From assembly GCF_030936135.1 (NCBI RefSeq), contig NC_082611.1, positions 9,315,001 to 9,379,000 of the forward strand: 64,000 nt of DNA, read 5' to 3'. The position numbers were made by a program, and so were the translations under genes. The notes under the pieces were generated by a model. It was not told the origin of the DNA. It did no database searches and saw only the letters and a list, made by a program, of their open reading frames with translations. This DNA is from Gavia stellata. Taxonomy: Eukaryota; Chordata; Aves; Gaviiformes; Gaviidae. This document shows, in pieces, positions 1 to 12,900 of the stretch (position 1 is its first letter; every line of letters begins with the position of its first letter).

Positions 1-254
1 CAGTACAGTTTTTCACACAATTGAATTAGTTTAAAAATATTTCCATCATCTAAAGATGTGCTGAGCTATATGAAAAGAACTGAAATAGCTGTAAGCAATA
101 ATTAGCTGTTGAAAGCTGAAGACCCAGTCCAGCAAAGTATTTAAACTGATACTTAAACCTATCTCCATTCAAACTTGCTCAAAGTTAAGCACTTTTTTTA
201 GTCCTTTGCTGAATCACAAGCCTGGTACAAGAATGCCCAGGTTGTGTTTCACTG

Positions 255-385
255 CTATTTTGCAACAGACATTGGGCAAGTCACCGAAACTCTGAGCGTC
301 CCCCTGTGAAATTGTCATACCAATGCTGACCCTATCTTTGCAAAGCATCTTGAAATCTGTGAATAAAATACATGATAAAACCACC
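255..385 (+). repeat. MIR-like SINE remnant
   Basis: The text TTGGGCAAGTCACCGAAACT at about 273-292, followed by a C-rich stretch and CTGTGAAAT, follows the MIR core order (GGGCAAGTCAC, then a CTCAGTTTCCCC-like part, then CTGTAAAAT). It is strongly degraded and has no clear ends. Recognised by eye only; a repeat-library alignment would settle it. Confidence 0.4.
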
Positions 386-3300
386 ACGATATTGCTGAAA
401 ACCAGTATATGTCTCAGAGGCTGAGCAGCTTATTTGTGATACCATGACAGTATGTAGTAATGATTCAGCTGGAGTTTGATGTGATGAAAAGGTGATGAAA
501 GCTATTTTATCTAAGCACTGTAGGAGAGGCAGACTAACTTTGGATTTAGGGAAGTCCTGAATGTCTTGATTTTCAGAGTGCTGTGTACTTGCTGAGCCCA
601 CTGAATCAGCCCCCAGGTGATTTTTTTGTCAGAAATCAAGGATGAAATCCTATTCTTAATCTATGTAACCGAGTATTTTATGTAAGGGGTGCCACTGTTT
701 TATCCCAGACCACAACTATCCTTGAGACAAATCCACTGCTGGAATAACAGCACTTCTGACATGGATTAGATTCACAGAAACAATGACTTCTGCTTTAGGC
801 ACACTGCAACTATCGAAGGTACCTTACTGTCCAAAAGGAAGATGCAGCAGCAGTCCAAAGTAAGTATATGGATGCAATTAGGAGCAAGTGCCAGGGACAG
901 GACATTATCTGACTGTCTCAGGATCCATTTGCCAACTTGGAGCTCCAGTTACTGTGGCTGAATCTACCCTGAAATCAGACCTGTGCATTGAGAATAGCTC
1001 TGGGAATAGCTCCTCCGGAGGACAATTTGGAGCAGGGTAATTCAGACAGCCTGAACTGCCTTCTGGAGGGAGCACTCTCTCCCTCTGTCATAGAGGAGAA
1101 GCTGCTTCCGCATGCAGGCATCCAAACTACTGTGGAAAGTTTGGCAATGTGGCTATATCACTCCTCTCCTTGCAGTCTGTGGCAATTCCTGTTATTGTGG
1201 GTAGTAGAAGAAGGTTTTGAACCAAAACCTTCTCAGGCCATACAGTTCTCAGATGGCTCCCTCCACCGCAGCAGCTGACCTCCACTAATACTTCAGTACG
1301 GTCCTCCTGTGGCTTCAGACAGTCACACTGTCTTTTCCTCACCAAAGTCGGAATTACAGATGCTAGCCTGAAGACAGGATTTGGCCCATAGTTCTTTTTG
1401 CTAAAAAATCCCCAACTATTAAATCCTAGCCTTTTTTGTCTTAACTGTTGCTATGATCTAAAGACTTTTCGTTGTTTCATGAACTCTGTTAGGGATCTTA
1501 AGTAGCACAGACATAACACTGTTTTTCTCTGATTCTTAAGAGAGAACATTTTTGTTATTTGTATTTTAAAATGTTTAACCAATGATGTATTTTTCCCCCA
1601 GATATAACAATTATTCTTCCTATCCAGCAGAAAGTATTTCTAGTAAATGTTTATGGTATTTCTAGGAAACAAATATCCACAATAAAATAGCTAGGTAGAC
1701 TCAGCTCGTCAAACACTTTGGAGTAAATGCTTCACTTTATCCACTCTACAGCTCCATTTCAGGCAATAAAATTAGTCATACACAAAGCTACGCATGTACA
1801 TGTATCTGAAAAATCATTGCTTCCCTCTGTCAAGTGCATATTTTGTACAGAAAATAAACAGGTCAATTACAAGGGCTGACCTAGCACAAGCCGAGTCCCA
1901 AATCATGTCCTCACCTAGAGCTCCTCCTGGCCTCACCCCTCTGCTTTTATTTGAAGGTGTCACGTCTGGTGGAGCTGGTAATACTCTTTGTTCCCTGCTG
2001 ACAGCTAATAAAAGGTAGTACTGCACTAGAAACTTTCAGTTTAGGTTTTCATGTAATCCATAAAGGAAATAAGAGGAATAATGTCAGGGGGAAAAAATGT
2101 TTAAAATACAGGTTTAAATTCTAATCTACGCGTTGGACAATTTCCAAGACCACAACTTGGGACATTGCATGCCCTTTGCTCAGAGCTATAATCACACCTG
2201 TCGCTTATGGATTTTAAACATACCAAGAATCTGTTTATAAAGATTTTGTTTAAAAGTTTAGAGCCAATATTTTTTTTTTTCCCCACTAGTTGCTTCCGCT
2301 CCCCCACCTAGATCCTGTTTTTTCTTTATTTAATTTCTCGGTGTTGGAATTGATACAGAACTGCGTAGCCCCTCATCTAGGCATGGGCTGCACTTTTGCA
2401 TTATTGCTCTCCTTCCTACATATGCTAGATGATGTAAAAGACATTACGCAGCTTTTCATGTATACTCAGCAACCAGCTGCTGATTTCTAACGTTACAGAC
2501 CTGCACATAAACCATTTCTGCAAAGATACATAAATGAAGGTGTGAGGAACCCTTCACAGATAGAGGACCCTGTCTACCACGGGAAAGGAGGAGAGCAAAT
2601 AGGACAAAATTCAAAGCCTGGGTCAGATTCTGATCTGAGTGGGTGTGTAAATAGGGAATAATTCCACCGAGAGCAGAATTACTTCCAACTTAAAATGTTG
2701 TAAATGAGATTGGATTTTTTTCTTTGTATTAAACAGAGCCCACACTGACAGAAATGTAAGTGACTGTACAAGTCATGTATCAGGTGTAATTTCGTCAAGT
2801 GACACTACTTGTATTAGTTTTGTGGGTGTGCGAAATGATTCTGAGTGGGACGGAAAGGAAGATAAGGGAGGCTTTCATGTTCTTGTAGTTACTCATCTTG
2901 CAGCTTACATATTTGCCATTTAAATGACAATTATATTTCACATCTCTGGAATGCTAAGTGGATGTTACACCACTTTCCCACTAACACTCATCTTGTGGTA
3001 GTCACACCCATTGTTTAACTTCTACCGCCCTTCATTTCATTGCAGAATGCAGCCCACAGAGGTTAACCACAGGCGTTTTTGTCAAAAAGTACAGGGCTAT
3101 TGTATTAGCTGAGCAAATTTCAGGTGTTTACTGCAACAAAACAAACAGGGAGAGGTCAAAGGTAGGTCTGTATGCACAAACGTATCAATGGGAAAAGTGG
3201 TAGGTTGCAGACTGGTTTTGAGCTGATTGTTAGAATTAAGCCTTTGGAGGGAAGCCAAGCGTTGCCTTCCAAATAAGCGTTTGCTGGATGCTGTGGCAGA

Positions 3301-5365
3301 GTTCTGACAATACAGGGTTGTATCGTTCTTTTGATCTACATGCAAACCCCTGTTATCAACATGCAGATCAAGCACATGAAATATCCCATTGTATCTAAAC
3401 TTGCAAAGGAGGCTTGAGCAGTTAATGAGTTACTGCATGAGGAAGACGCAAACTTTTTTCATTGTTAATTAAAACAAATAATCCTTTAGACTATAAAATG
3501 TAGTAACAAGTTTTTCCTTCTGGAAGCAAATACACATTCCTTTGGATTTTTAGATGGTTGACCCAAAAGTTCAATAATCTGAATAATAAGTGAAACACCA
3601 GTCATCTTTTGCTATTTGCAGGTTTGTTTAGAATTTAAATTAAAAGTTTATATAAAAATAGGGAAAGGAATCTGTCAACTGCATTGTAAAGTGGCCCCAA
3701 TAGTGGAATGTCAAAGCAAAGTTAGGACAGAAGGCAAGCTGCATGGAGACCGACTACTTATATACAAGCAGCTAAATTACAGCTGCTTCCCAGCGAGGGA
3801 TGCTTGGCTAAGGATGTGTGTCCAGCACTCTCCTCCTATCTGCACAGCTCCTTTGCTGAAGCTGTAAGTCTATTTTATTTCATCCTTTCTTTTCAAGTCA
3901 AGCATTAGCTACTCACTTTAAACATAAAATCTGCCAGCAGCGAGCACATAGAGGATTTTAGGAAACAAAGTGTGAAAGTAATAGCCCATGGGGAAAAAAA
4001 GGATATTTTAAAACAATAGATCTCTTCTTTTACAACCCAGCTAACTAGGGCAGACATTAGTACCACACACTTAGTGCTGATGCTGAAACCATATTTGCTC
4101 AGGGGAGGAGATGGTGGGGAACAGAACTTGGTGTAAAATAATTTGAAAAAGCGTCTTTGAACTTCTGAGATGTAAAATGTTTTATTTAGGAGTGACACAA
4201 CTTCTCTTTGACAGCTGGTTTGCTACTGGCAAGGACTCCTAAAGACACAATGACAAACTGCTGGGCTGACTGCCTTCTGAATCAAGCTATGATCACATTT
4301 CTGTTATGGAAATAAATGACATAATTCAAAAGGATAGTGTATCGACATTATAGTATGGAAGATCATCAGCCTGTATGACAATCTATATGTTATATTTTCC
4401 AAATGGACTCTTTGGCTAATGTTTATTTAAAGAGATGCAAAAAACTGTGCATATCTGGCTTTTTTTTTTTAAGAGCTAAATTGTACCACTTAGCTAAAGA
4501 GTGATCGTCAGTCTCTCTCCTGCTGCTAACGCAACAGATAATCAATCATTCCTTTCACAGCTATCCACAGCAACTACAGGTCAGTAATCCATATTCATCT
4601 TTCATGCAAGTCTGCCAAAATGAGTCTGCAGTTCTTAAGGCAGCAATGAATTTGGTCTATCATTTCCTTGAGGGACAACAACTGAAACAATGAGTTCCTG
4701 TGGCACAGGGAGAAGAGAAGGGGTCACACATTCCTGTGATAGCTGGGCAGGTCACATGCCTTCCAGTGATAATGAATTTCAAAATCCAGTTTCCACAAAA
4801 GTAATTTTATCTTCTTTTACTCAAATCAGTGACTTAGTGGCCTGTGACAGCTAGTACCCTGCAAACATCAACCGCATGTGGCTGCAGTATATACCTAGCA
4901 AAGTGAAAACTTCATTTGATTTTCATTCTTGATTGAACATTCATACATTTTTTTTAAGATGTAGCCAAAACCAAATCATAGCAAAACTTCAATCACAGCT
5001 AAAATATTCCATCTCCACATGGTGAAAAACAAACGAAAATGAAAGATCATATTCTTCCATCATGGTGTTACATCCTCATTTCTACCAGTAATGCAAGCCT
5101 GTAAATTTCAAGACATTTCCATCAAGGATTAATTTGACTCCAAGTATTTCTCACCGTTTCCATCTACAAGCTGCAATCATAAATTGATGCAGGTTTGGTG
5201 AAAAAGAACCCGTTACTGAATCAAGTTATTCAGTAACAGTACCTGAAAGCAAGGTGACTTTCACATGCTTTTAGATTTTGTCATGCCAGTATCTTTCTGC
5301 TGGCAAACTGAAGTGATTTGAAACCCTGATCTGAAACACTGATCGGCACCTCTGAACCAGCCTCT

Positions 5366-5512
5366 CTAAGTCTTTGTACTTATACTGCTCATCAGCTGGG
5401 ATGAGAACTCTGCCATTCTATTCGTGCCTCGGATTTCCAACTGAACTTGGATCTCTTTTAAGCTTTCTCTTACATATGGAGCAGTCTTCTGATCAGAAAA
5501 AGGAAACTGCAT
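5366..5512 (-). other. Small minus-strand ORF with acceptor site, unknown
   Basis: A 48-codon ATG-to-TAG frame on the minus strand. Just inside it is an acceptor-like pyrimidine run ending in TTTTTCTGATCAG, after which the frame reads lysine-, glutamate- and glutamine-rich residues (for example KEIQVQLEIRGTNRM), a composition unlike random AT-rich intergenic DNA. It could be a terminal exon of an unrecognised minus-strand transcript, or chance. I do not recognise the protein and assign no function. Confidence 0.2.
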
Positions 5513-5674
5513 GCAAAGAGAATATAATTAAATCGTAAAAGCAATTTTAGTGGATTGTTATCACTGGTTTTCCTATGTAATTTCAAATAAGTGAAACTGC
5601 AGAAAATGAGGATTCTGCAACACTCTCTTCATTTGAATAAATGGAAGTGGAAACCCTTAACTAGTCCCTTTTGA

Positions 5675-5778
5675 TCAGAGAGTTTTCATTTTCTTAGTCT
5701 GAGGTAGTCGAGGCTCTTGCTCTGGGAGTGCCTCCTGTGCCATAGTAGCCGCAGGAAGAACAGAAATGCTGACATAGA
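5675..5778 (-). other. Possible minus-strand terminal exon, unknown
   Basis: A strong acceptor on the minus strand (a run of T and C of about 25 nt ending in CTCTCCACAG) is followed by an open frame that closes with TGA at 5675-5677. The frame reads about 34 residues ending in PEQEPRLPQTKKMKTL. No donor follows, so it would be a last exon. It does not match LYRM1, the gene expected here from human synteny. It could be an alternative 3' exon of a gene starting in the 7-kb CpG island, or a chance pairing of a good acceptor with an open frame. Confidence 0.2.
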
Positions 5779-7397
5779 CTGTGGAGAGGGGGAAGGGAAA
5801 CAAAAAAAATTGCTTTACATATTTCTTCGCTTTCTCCCAAAAAGCATGTGTCCAGGTAAACTCTAAAGCAATATGAACTTGTCGCTAGTCTTGTGCAACC
5901 CTGTCATTCGTGCTTTCATACATTTAGAACCATTTTCTCCTCCTTTGTGTTTAGTTCTCTGTTAGTTACAAGCAGAGAAAGAGGTTTTAATGCAGTGCAA
6001 CAAATTTAGCAGAAAAAATGAAGTCTCAGCTATCCTTGGATGGCCTTACTTATATAATATAGAAGCATACAGAAATACAACATGGACACAAAACCCAGTA
6101 TGGATTTATGCACCTTATTCATACCTTAGCTTCAAGCCAAACGCAACTGAATGCATGAATAGAAATATTTCCTAGCATTGGTACTGCTCCCAAACTCAAG
6201 AACAGGTATGAATATTAATGCTAGCAGAGAAACAATCCTCCCTACCCCCTTTTTTACTTCATTCTGTGGATCATTTAATAAAACTGTTTTCATGAACCCT
6301 CTGCTTCGGTTTCCAAACGCTTCGGTCCCAGGACATTGATAGATACGATTTTTAGTCACTATTTGAGAACTACAGCAGGGCATATATCGAAAAAAGATTT
6401 GGTTTTTGGAAATCAAGTGTGTGAATCCCATTCAAATTTGGTAGTTTTGCCAACAAAGCCTCACTCAGTATTTGCACTAGACTCTCGGGAATGGTTATGG
6501 ATCAGCCTTTGGGGCCTCACAGACAGCACAAGGGCAGAGGAACACAGGGTCAGGGGAAGTGCCACTCTCTCTGTCCCGGAGTCTTCGGGTTTCAGTGGGG
6601 AGAGGCCCCTCAGGCCTGGTGGTGACAGGGTGGCAGGGTACCTCCCTGACATGAGCTCCCGGTCAGCAGCAACTGCAGGCCCAGGTGGGAGCTTCAGGAC
6701 TTACTATGCACAGGACCTTCTCCACACCACCTGGGAGCTGGGCCATCCCACAGCCATTCCTGCAGCCACTGGTGTAATCTGGCAGGCACAGGGACTGCCT
6801 GGGCAGCAAGGCCGCCACGTTCCTCGCTCTGGGGGTCAGGCGTACCCTGGCAAAGGCCACAGCCATGCAGCACAGGGCAGGCAGTGAAACTGTGGGTGAG
6901 AGCAGGGTGGCTGTGGGGCTTGGCAGTCCTACACATCCTGTCCACCACACAGGGCTGCTGCCAGCTCTAAGATGGCGCTGACGGCCCCCCGCCATTACCC
7001 AGCCGCCGGGGGGCGCTGCAGGCGCGGACGCCCTTCTGCCCCCTGGCGGCCGGGGTGGGACTGCCCCCGCAGCCGGGCGGAACCAACCCGTGAAGGGGAG
7101 GGGGGTGGCCAACCCCCTAAACCTCCAGCCTCTCTCCTCCCCTCCGTCTTCCCAGCAGGTCGGCTTGCCCGCCCTCCAACCCCTCGCTTTACCTTCGGGA
7201 AGAAGCGTGCCGAGGCCCCACTCCCCGCCTTCGCGCGGCGGCTCCGCCCCGCTAGGCCCTGTCCCCCCGCTTCGGTGGGCGAGGGAGGCGGCGACCCGTT
7301 GCCCTCCCTGCCCTCACCGTGCGTGCGGCGTCGGGCACGCCGCGTTGCGTCGCGGCGCGCGGCGCCGCCGCCAGCTGACTGCTCACCCCCGGAAGTG

Positions 7398-7437
7398 ATG
7401 CAGGGAGGGGGAGGCAGTCTCGCAGGGAGCCGCGGAG
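7398..7437 (+). other. DCUN1D3: DCUN1D3 untranslated exon 1 (3' part)
   Basis: The donor GAG|GTGAGTG at 7437/7438 is a near-perfect 5' splice site inside the CpG island, just downstream of the ETS motif, with no other annotated gene near it on this strand. The exon 5' end cannot be fixed from sequence, so the start given is only the ATG at 7398-7400. That ATG, if transcribed, opens an upstream reading frame that crosses the splice junction. Confidence 0.6.
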
Positions 7438-7550
7438 GTGAGTGAATTGGACCATGTCTCTTCCCGTCCGCACCGGGCTGCGGGCGCCGCGGGCGGGGGG
7501 GACGGCGGCGGTGGGAGCGGCGCGACCGGCGCGCGGCTGAGCTGGGGCGG

Positions 7551-7593
7551 GCTCGGCTCGGCTCGGCTCGGCTCGGCCCGGCCCGGCCCGGCC
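7551..7593 (+). repeat. GC-rich pentanucleotide repeat
   Basis: Five copies of GCTCG (7551-7575) pass directly into GCCCG copies (7576-7590) in the CpG island, immediately inside DCUN1D3 intron 1. The C-to-T interrupted array is likely to be length-variable. Confidence 0.85.
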
Positions 7594-9947
7594 GGCGGCG
7601 CGGGCTGCGGGGCTCGGCCGGCAGCCTCGGCGGTGGCGGGGGCCGCCGCTCTGCCCCTCAGCCCCTTCAGGGCCGGCTGGGCGCTGGGGGCCCCGCGCCG
7701 CCGCCGCGGCCCCCTCACGGCGGGGCCCCCCGGAGCCGCAGCCCAGCCGGCCCCCGGGGCTGGCAGCCGCCGGGACGGCCCGCCGGTACCGGCGTGCCCG
7801 GCCGGGAGCCTCCCCCGGTGCCGCGGCGCGGGGCCGTCCCGTCCGGGCGCTTCTCCGGCTGCTGTTGGTTCGGTCTCTCTCCCCGCAGGCCGGTGCCGCG
7901 GCTCAGCAGACGCGTAGCGCTGGGAGCCGCCGAGCCGAGCCTGCCCGTCTGCAGCTCCTGTGCCCCGAGTAATGGTGCTGGCTCACTTCGGGGTGGGTTT
8001 TTTCCCGTATTTTTTTGTTTTGGTGTGTGCCATCTGCAGGATCCTAAAACGTTTCTTGACAAACCGCCTCTCTGCGTGGAGCACCGCATCCTCTCCAGGG
8101 CTGAGGAGATGAGCGGCTTTGTTCAAATACTCTTCGTGCCCAGCCTTTGCCCGTGTAACGCTAGAAGCTGTGTATTCATGGTGTTTTCAGGAAAAAGAGA
8201 GATAAAATGTAGAGCAATTTATTTCCAAGATGGTTCTGAACATACCACATTTGCTCAGCCACTTTTCTTCTTGCTTTAGCTTTCACTCCCTCTCCTGAGT
8301 ATGTTTACCCTCCTGTGAAAGCTGCAATCTGCATAATCACTCTTACTCTTTGGGTCTATGGTGGTAGCTAATAAGCCTCTCATAACAACTTAAATTGTAA
8401 CTTGCATAATCAGTGTTTCAAGCAAATATTGGTTGAAAGAATATGCCTTTCCTATTAGTGCTGGGGTTGCTGCAAAGAGTCATTGAATATATTTTAAATA
8501 GTTACGACTGCTGATATGCTGTCCTTCAAAATGTTACATTGATAACTGAACAGTCTGATGCCAAGTATTGGAATATAACATTGATTCACAGCTGGTAACT
8601 TTTTTTTACATGGTGATGTCTGCTGGATAATTTAACGGGGTAATAGGTTAAGTGCTCTGAAAAAGGGGTATAGCTGTACAAACAAAAAGCACTGAACTGC
8701 CTTACCTTTCTGAAAATTACAGACAGGCCTCACTGGCAGTTGCAGTTGTGCTGTATGGTCTGTCTGGTTTTGGGAGAACAGTTGATCCAAAGACATCTCT
8801 TCTAAACACATTCTTATTATCTATTTAAGAGCCTCTTTGTTAAACAGTTAATGTGTAACTGTGGTATTAGTGTTTTATTTGGGCTAGCAATGGGAAGAGA
8901 GAACATCTGACTACTGGTGTTTCTCGAGTGCATCTGAACACCGCTGCATGTTTCCCTGGTAAAAGATAATCCTCACAAAAGGTAACATAGTCCTTTGGTT
9001 AAGACTGCATGTGGAAGTGAAGAGATCTGACTTCATGTTTTTGTCAGTTCTGTAGTTTGTCTTTAAAATCTTCCCCACACAGGTGTGTGTTAGTGGTCTG
9101 TGGAAAACCTTCATAGCCCTTTACATGAAAGGCAGCACGCAGTCCAAAGCAAAGATTTTCTGCACATCAGCAGAAAAAGGAGAGCTTGTGATCTGTGTTG
9201 AATTAGTTCAGATTTGCGAAGTACAACTGGCTTTACAAACTTACTGCAAATATCAGCTCTTCTAATGATTTCTAAAACTCTGATTATTTTCTAATAGCAA
9301 GTTATATGTAGGCATGAATAGTTACAGTCCTTAAAAAAAATCATAGAACTATTAATGGGGGAAATTACAGCTTGGATGCTCAATGTGATGCTTTTGAAAT
9401 TGCTTTCATCTTGAGACTGATAGCTTGCAATATGATCTGTAATCAGCTCCTGGATCTTTAAGGCTGGGTTAGGTGCCTTCTCTGCAGAGTTTCTTGCTTT
9501 GTTTTGGAGTTGAACATTGTCATGTTCATAGTAAATTCTAACTGATTTGCATCAGTAGTTCTTATAACTTGTTAGTCTTGGAAACTCTCTCATAATTACA
9601 TCTTGCTTCCATTTAGTGTGAATTGTATTTAAAAAAAAGGTGATAAGATGAACTGAAGGAGTGGCTTTGAGAGAAAACTAGGAACAGCTCTTTTGGAAGA
9701 CCGTCACTGAAATTAGTTAAGAAGTATATATTGAACAAGAGGGGCTGCCAGACAGTTTGACAAACTTCTAAGATAAAGGGCCTTGTTCTGACAACTTTGT
9801 GTGTGGATGAGGAAGAGGCTTGGTTCTGCTGCTTTCATTTGTTCAGCTTAAGGAACAGGAAGAATCCTGTATGTGGTGTGTATGTGTATTGGGGTAGGGG
9901 AATATAAAGTAAATGGAAAAGGGGTGAAAGAATGGGGGGATAGACTT

Positions 9948-9985
9948 GACTCTTCTGAACTTGCATGACTCTTCTAAACTTGCAT
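9948..9985 (+). repeat. 19-bp direct tandem duplication
   Basis: Two head-to-tail copies of GACTCTTCTGAACTTGCAT, the second with a single G-to-A change. It lies in DCUN1D3 intron 1 and no function is apparent. Confidence 0.8.
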
Positions 9986-12900
9986 TTCTTCATGGCAGAA
10001 AAGGATGTAAATGTGGTTTGGATATAAAGAGAGGCACAGCTGCAAGTTGGCAGGAGTATGAGTCCCCCAGTACTGCTCAGAACTGTCCCACACTGTAGCA
10101 CTCTGTTTGCTTTATTAGTGTTGGGGAAGTGTTGATAAATTTAATTTAGAGCCTTGGAGAACTATAAAATCCATCGGGGTGGGGTTTCAGCAGTTTGTAA
10201 GAACTTGCAAAATGCAGAAACAATGTTATTGTTCCGTTGGGCACAGGGGTCTGTAGTAGTGAATGTAACAGGAAAACTGCTCTGAGTAAGAAAAGGCTGT
10301 AAAATTAAAGGCATGGGATGTTAGAAAAAACAGTCCTTTCTTTCATCCTCATTCTTAAAAATAAAGAAGGAGCTGAAGATTGGTAGCCAGAATTCTTGAA
10401 GACTGAAAGAACAATCTGTAAACACTTGAGGGACTTGGTAGTCACAAGAAGATAAGAGGGAACCCCCTGAACAGCCTTCATCAGAATTCTCCAGCTGGGC
10501 TCCTTCTCTCTGGCTGCTTCTCCCTAGGGGTCTGCATCTTATCTCACTGGCTTCCTTTCCTCTATTTGTCTCTGACTAATAGGCTTTGTCTTCTGGTTAC
10601 TGGAAGTCTAATAATTTCTTTTGTCTCTTCCCCCTTCCTTCTTTTAAATGGCTGTAATGTTTTGCAGATTATCTGCATTGGTGACATGGATTAATTGTAT
10701 ACTTGACTCGAAGTTATTCAGCAGTAATGACATAGTAACTTGACTTGAAACAATGGTAATTTCATGGCAAATGTTCAAGGCAAATGTTGCCTTCTGGTAA
10801 AGAGCCACCTGCAATTTACCCCCTGTAAACATTTGACATGAGTAAACTGTGCTAGTTTTCTTGGTGTCTTCTATACAGTAAGTTGTCTCAAGTGTGTCTT
10901 TTGAAACAGTCAGCTATCTCTCTCTTCTCTACCCGCTGCCCCCCGTGCCACTCCCCCTCACCCCCCTTTGACTCTAGTTTGAGTCAGGGAATTACAGATC
11001 TGGGCTGAAGCCTTCCCAGGGAGTGATCAGAAAAGTCAAGACTTGCAGACGTGCTCCCATCATTCACTTGTACCTTGACTTCACCCTTTCATGAGAAGGT
11101 TTTGTGGAACTGCTCAGCTATCGGTAACTGGCTGTTGGTGAGCAAGTCTGAGAGCCCCAGGGGCGATGGTGGCTGGCAAACCAAAGGGGAGCTCTGCTTT
11201 CCCTTGCACAAATGCCTGTGTACTTTATGGGGACATAAGGAGGTTCTCCTTGTCACATGTGGCTTTGGTGTGACCGTTTGGTGATGTTTTTACATTCTGA
11301 TCACAGTATTAACCAGAACAAAACAAATAGGGGAAGAGAAAGTGAATCAAAGCTTCTTGCCTAAAAGATAATCTGAGAACTAACCCTTTAGACTTGTTTT
11401 GTGTCCATTTTATCCATGTGTCTTGGGGGTCAGCTCTCCAGTCCGATGATCTGCATGTTGAAGGAAGCAGAAAATCGGGGTTTTTAGGTAAGGGTTGTTT
11501 AATTGCAATGTTTTGCTACTAGAAGAGTGATGGTTAGGGGACTACTTAGCTTCTAAGTATTAAAGAACTCCTTCACAGAAGTAGGAATACTGTAAAGAAA
11601 CCAACAAAACCATAGGTGGTAAGATAGGAATCCAGTAAAGAGATTGAGCTAGTATAATCTTCTGGTGTCTCAGAAAGAATAGTTATAAATGCTGTTCTGT
11701 CTGTGACATCTGTTTTGTGAAAGACAAAACTTACTTAGCAAAATGTGAGAATGCTGTTACTGACCTCCTGTCACAGTTTGTTATTCCCAGAAAGTCAGAC
11801 TGCCAAAGAGAGTGTGACAGTCATAGTTATTTGTTGTCTCACTTTTCCTATTTAGTGAACATAAGTGGTTTTTTTAACCAAAAGGATTATGTGCTCCTGA
11901 AAAATACCAGTCTTATTTTTGCATCCATGTAGTAGCAGAAAGTGACAATTTTTAGTTCTTACTCTGAAATTTTTTAGTGTAATACAACTTTTTCTTCTGC
12001 AACTTTGAAACATCTAATGCAGTCAGTCTTATCCTTTTGTTTTAAAATTGAAAGGGAGGGAGAAAAATCATCTTAATGCCTGTGATTATGGGAGGTGTGT
12101 GTAGCGTATTGATAGACTCACAAACACAAATGTCCTAGAACTTGGTTTTGGTCATATGCTGACTGTTCAATATTTTAATTGCAAATGAGCCTGTACAGAA
12201 AGCCTCGAGTACTCTGGATCAGCACATAAATGGGTGGTCTGGAAGTGCCAAAGATCTGATGTATACCAGCTTCAGGCAGGGTTACCTGTGCTTGCAGTTA
12301 GTGATTATGTCTCATGAAGCACAGGGTGGATACCTACACACCTTACGTCTCTTGTGAGACACAGGACATCAAGTAAAATCAAGAATGTGTGAAAACTTGT
12401 TAATAAAATGTGTGTGTTGGTTGAAGCTGCCACCAGATTTCTCAAGGAGAGCTGAAAGTCTTTGTTGTAACTGGTGACTTAAGTTCAAGTACTCAAAGGA
12501 GCTCCTTTGAAGCTGTTGGTACAGTTAACATCTAAATACTGCAGCATCCTTTGTACAGTGTGAAGTGTTAGTATCATTCACGGTAATAGGGAAGTCAGGA
12601 CTCAAATCAGTAGAGAGAACTGGGGTCTCTGCAGGTGGCTTTGTGTATTTTTGGCTTTAAAAACTGCAGTCAGTTTAAAAATCCAAGCATATGCTCTTAA
12701 AGCACTTTCAGATGTCAGTCTTTTCACTTAGAACAATTCTTTGTACATAACTTAAATATGATTCTAGTATTTACGTGGTCAGCTGGTAATGAAGCTCCTA
12801 CACAACTGCATTAAATGAGTGATTCTTCTGGCTGGTGGCCTGTAAACTATGTTGCACTTACCGAGATGGCTAGCAGGCCTTCTGTAAACTCCGTATGAGC

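Larger units (their letters stand above)
1..6960. other. Gene-poor left flank
   Basis: AT-rich sequence without a recognisable coding gene on either strand. In the human order the next gene is LYRM1, divergent from DCUN1D3, so this stretch may be its first intron or 5' flank; I looked for its LYR-motif coding exons on the minus strand and did not find them, so they would lie beyond the left edge. What can be seen is a MIR-like remnant near 255-385 and two minus-strand exon-like segments near 5366-5512 and 5675-5778, listed separately. Confidence 0.5.
6965..7960. promoter_or_regulatory. DCUN1D3: CpG-island promoter of DCUN1D3
   Basis: About 1 kb of very GC- and CpG-rich sequence in an AT-rich setting, with no TATA box. 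A YY1-type AAGATGGCG is at 6969-6977 and an ETS-type CCGGAAGTG at 7389-7397, just before the splice donor of untranslated exon 1. In human, DCUN1D3 and LYRM1 are divergent from one such island, so this one may also drive a leftward transcript; that half is inference. Long open frames here on both strands are artefacts of the base composition. Confidence 0.75.

Noticed and set aside
988-1278. 96-codon plus-strand open frame
   Set aside because: No domain, no splice or promoter context, overlapping antisense frame of similar length; most likely chance.
1-6960. LYRM1 coding exons expected from synteny
   Set aside because: No minus-strand frame here matches the LYR-motif region or the proline-rich C-terminal part as I remember them.
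6336-8279. Several 100-180-codon open frames around the DCUN1D3 promoter
   Set aside because: GC-rich composition with few stop codons, no family resemblance, and overlapping frames on both strands.
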